6,857 nucleotides of DNA from Brevundimonas vancanneytii (GTDB lineage: Bacteria > Pseudomonadota > Alphaproteobacteria > Caulobacterales > Caulobacteraceae). Below, piece after piece: positions 5,716 to 6,857 of the stretch; the first letter of the stretch is position 1; every line of letters begins with the position of its first letter. The translations under genes and the position numbers were made by a program. The stretch is taken from assembly GCA_945874855.1 (NCBI GenBank), contig CAMCIP010000125.1, positions 1 to 6,857 on the forward strand, read 5' to 3'. The notes below the pieces were generated by a model, which was not told the DNA's origin, made no database searches, and saw only the letters and a program-made list of their open reading frames with translations.

Positions 5716-5742
5716 TTGATGCGCTCCGCGTCGCTGTTAAGA
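5716..5742 (+). promoter_or_regulatory. Candidate promoter for prs
   Basis: TTGATG at 5716-5721 and TTAAGA at 5737-5742, 15 bases apart, lie about 60 bases before the prs start. The TTAA is one of very few AT-rich spots in the divergent region. It would give a leader of about 50 bases. The match to consensus is moderate, so this is a placement suggestion only. Confidence 0.35.
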
Positions 5743-5785
5743 AGCGCGCGTCTGGCGCGACTTTCTGGCCGCCGGATCACGGCGA

Positions 5786-5790
5786 AAGGA
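5786..5790 (+). promoter_or_regulatory. Ribosome binding site deciding the prs start
   Basis: AAGGA at 5786-5790 lies 11 bases before ATG 5802. It overlaps or abuts the earlier in-frame ATG at 5790, so it cannot serve that codon. This favours the start at 5802. Confidence 0.55.
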
Positions 5791-5801
5791 TGACCGCCCC
5801 G

Positions 5802-6737
<936 letters not shown>

Positions 6738-6740
6738 CGG

Positions 6741-6769
6741 TCGGAAAACGCCTTCAGGCGCGGTATAAG
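6741..6769 (+). promoter_or_regulatory. Weak candidate promoter between prs and the edge gene
   Basis: TATAAG at 6764-6769 is a good -10 hexamer in an 81-base gap. The segment 17 bases upstream (TCGGAA, 6741-6746) is a poor -35. It could drive the frame starting at 6819, with a leader of about 40 bases. No intrinsic terminator for prs is seen in the same gap, so readthrough from prs is an alternative. Confidence 0.3.
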
Positions 6770-6818
6770 CCCGCCGACGCTGCCCGGGACGCCGGGTCAA
6801 TCACCTGGGAGATCGCCG

Positions 6819-6857
6819 ATGGTTCGGGCTTTCGCGCGCCACCACCTGTCGATAGCG
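6819..6857 (+). CDS. Start of an unidentified gene, cut by the right edge
   Basis: ATG at 6819 opens a frame of 13 codons (MVRAFARHHLSIA) running off the window. It is preceded by GGGAG at 6808-6812, six bases from the start, a convincing ribosome binding site, and lies 81 bases after the prs stop on the same strand. The visible residues are basic and then begin to turn hydrophobic, which could be a signal peptide or membrane anchor, but too little is present to name a family. Confidence 0.45.
   Translation, partial: MVRAFARHHLSIA

Noticed and set aside
4978..5793. 271-codon open frame on the plus strand opposite bamD
   Set aside because: BamD has a proper lipobox, ribosome site and TPR-like repeats; this frame is its antisense shadow.
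6749..6760. CGCC-TTCA-GGCG hairpin after prs as a prs terminator
   Set aside because: The stem is only four to five pairs. The T-run lies on the wrong side for prs, so it would read as a terminator only on the minus strand, where no gene is seen to the right.

Overview
The window looks like ordinary chromosomal core sequence from a GC-rich alphaproteobacterium. The likeliest group is Caulobacterales, of the Brevundimonas/Caulobacter type. Three things point there: the paired b'/b subunits in a stand-alone ATP synthase Fo operon, the close resemblance of the Prs protein to the Caulobacter form as I remember it, and strong third-position GC bias, which creates long false antisense frames opposite every real gene. 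The genus is an inference from protein character and was not tested by a search.

Layout from left to right. Positions 1-179 (+) hold the 3' end of a short-chain dehydrogenase/reductase gene. It converges on the ATP synthase operon across a 65-base gap that contains an inverted repeat. The Fo operon lies on the minus strand, transcribed right to left as atpI (2852-2493), atpB (2486-1701), atpE (1643-1419), atpF' (1344-763) and atpF (763-245). A plausible promoter sits at 2934-2908. Upstream of it, on the same strand, are bamD (5607-4765) and recN (4694-2994), which probably form their own transcription unit. A divergent 194-base region (5608-5801) separates bamD from prs (5802-6737, +). After prs, a new plus-strand reading frame starts at 6819 and runs off the edge.

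The five Fo genes encode the whole membrane sector of the F-type ATP synthase: the proton channel subunit a, the c-ring, the b'/b peripheral stalk and the AtpI assembly factor. The F1 genes are not here, as expected for alphaproteobacteria, where Fo and F1 operons are separate. BamD belongs to the outer-membrane beta-barrel assembly machine, RecN to recombinational DNA repair, and Prs makes PRPP for nucleotide, histidine and tryptophan synthesis. These are unrelated housekeeping jobs that happen to be neighbours.

I found no mobile element, CRISPR array, RNA gene, toxin-antitoxin, defence or biosynthetic cassette, and no evidence of an undescribed system. The observations most worth a second look are in the non-coding parts of the Fo operon. 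One is a strong 12-bp stem-loop between atpE and atpF'. The other is a C-rich, G-poor leader in front of atpE. Both flank the one gene whose product is needed in many copies per complex.
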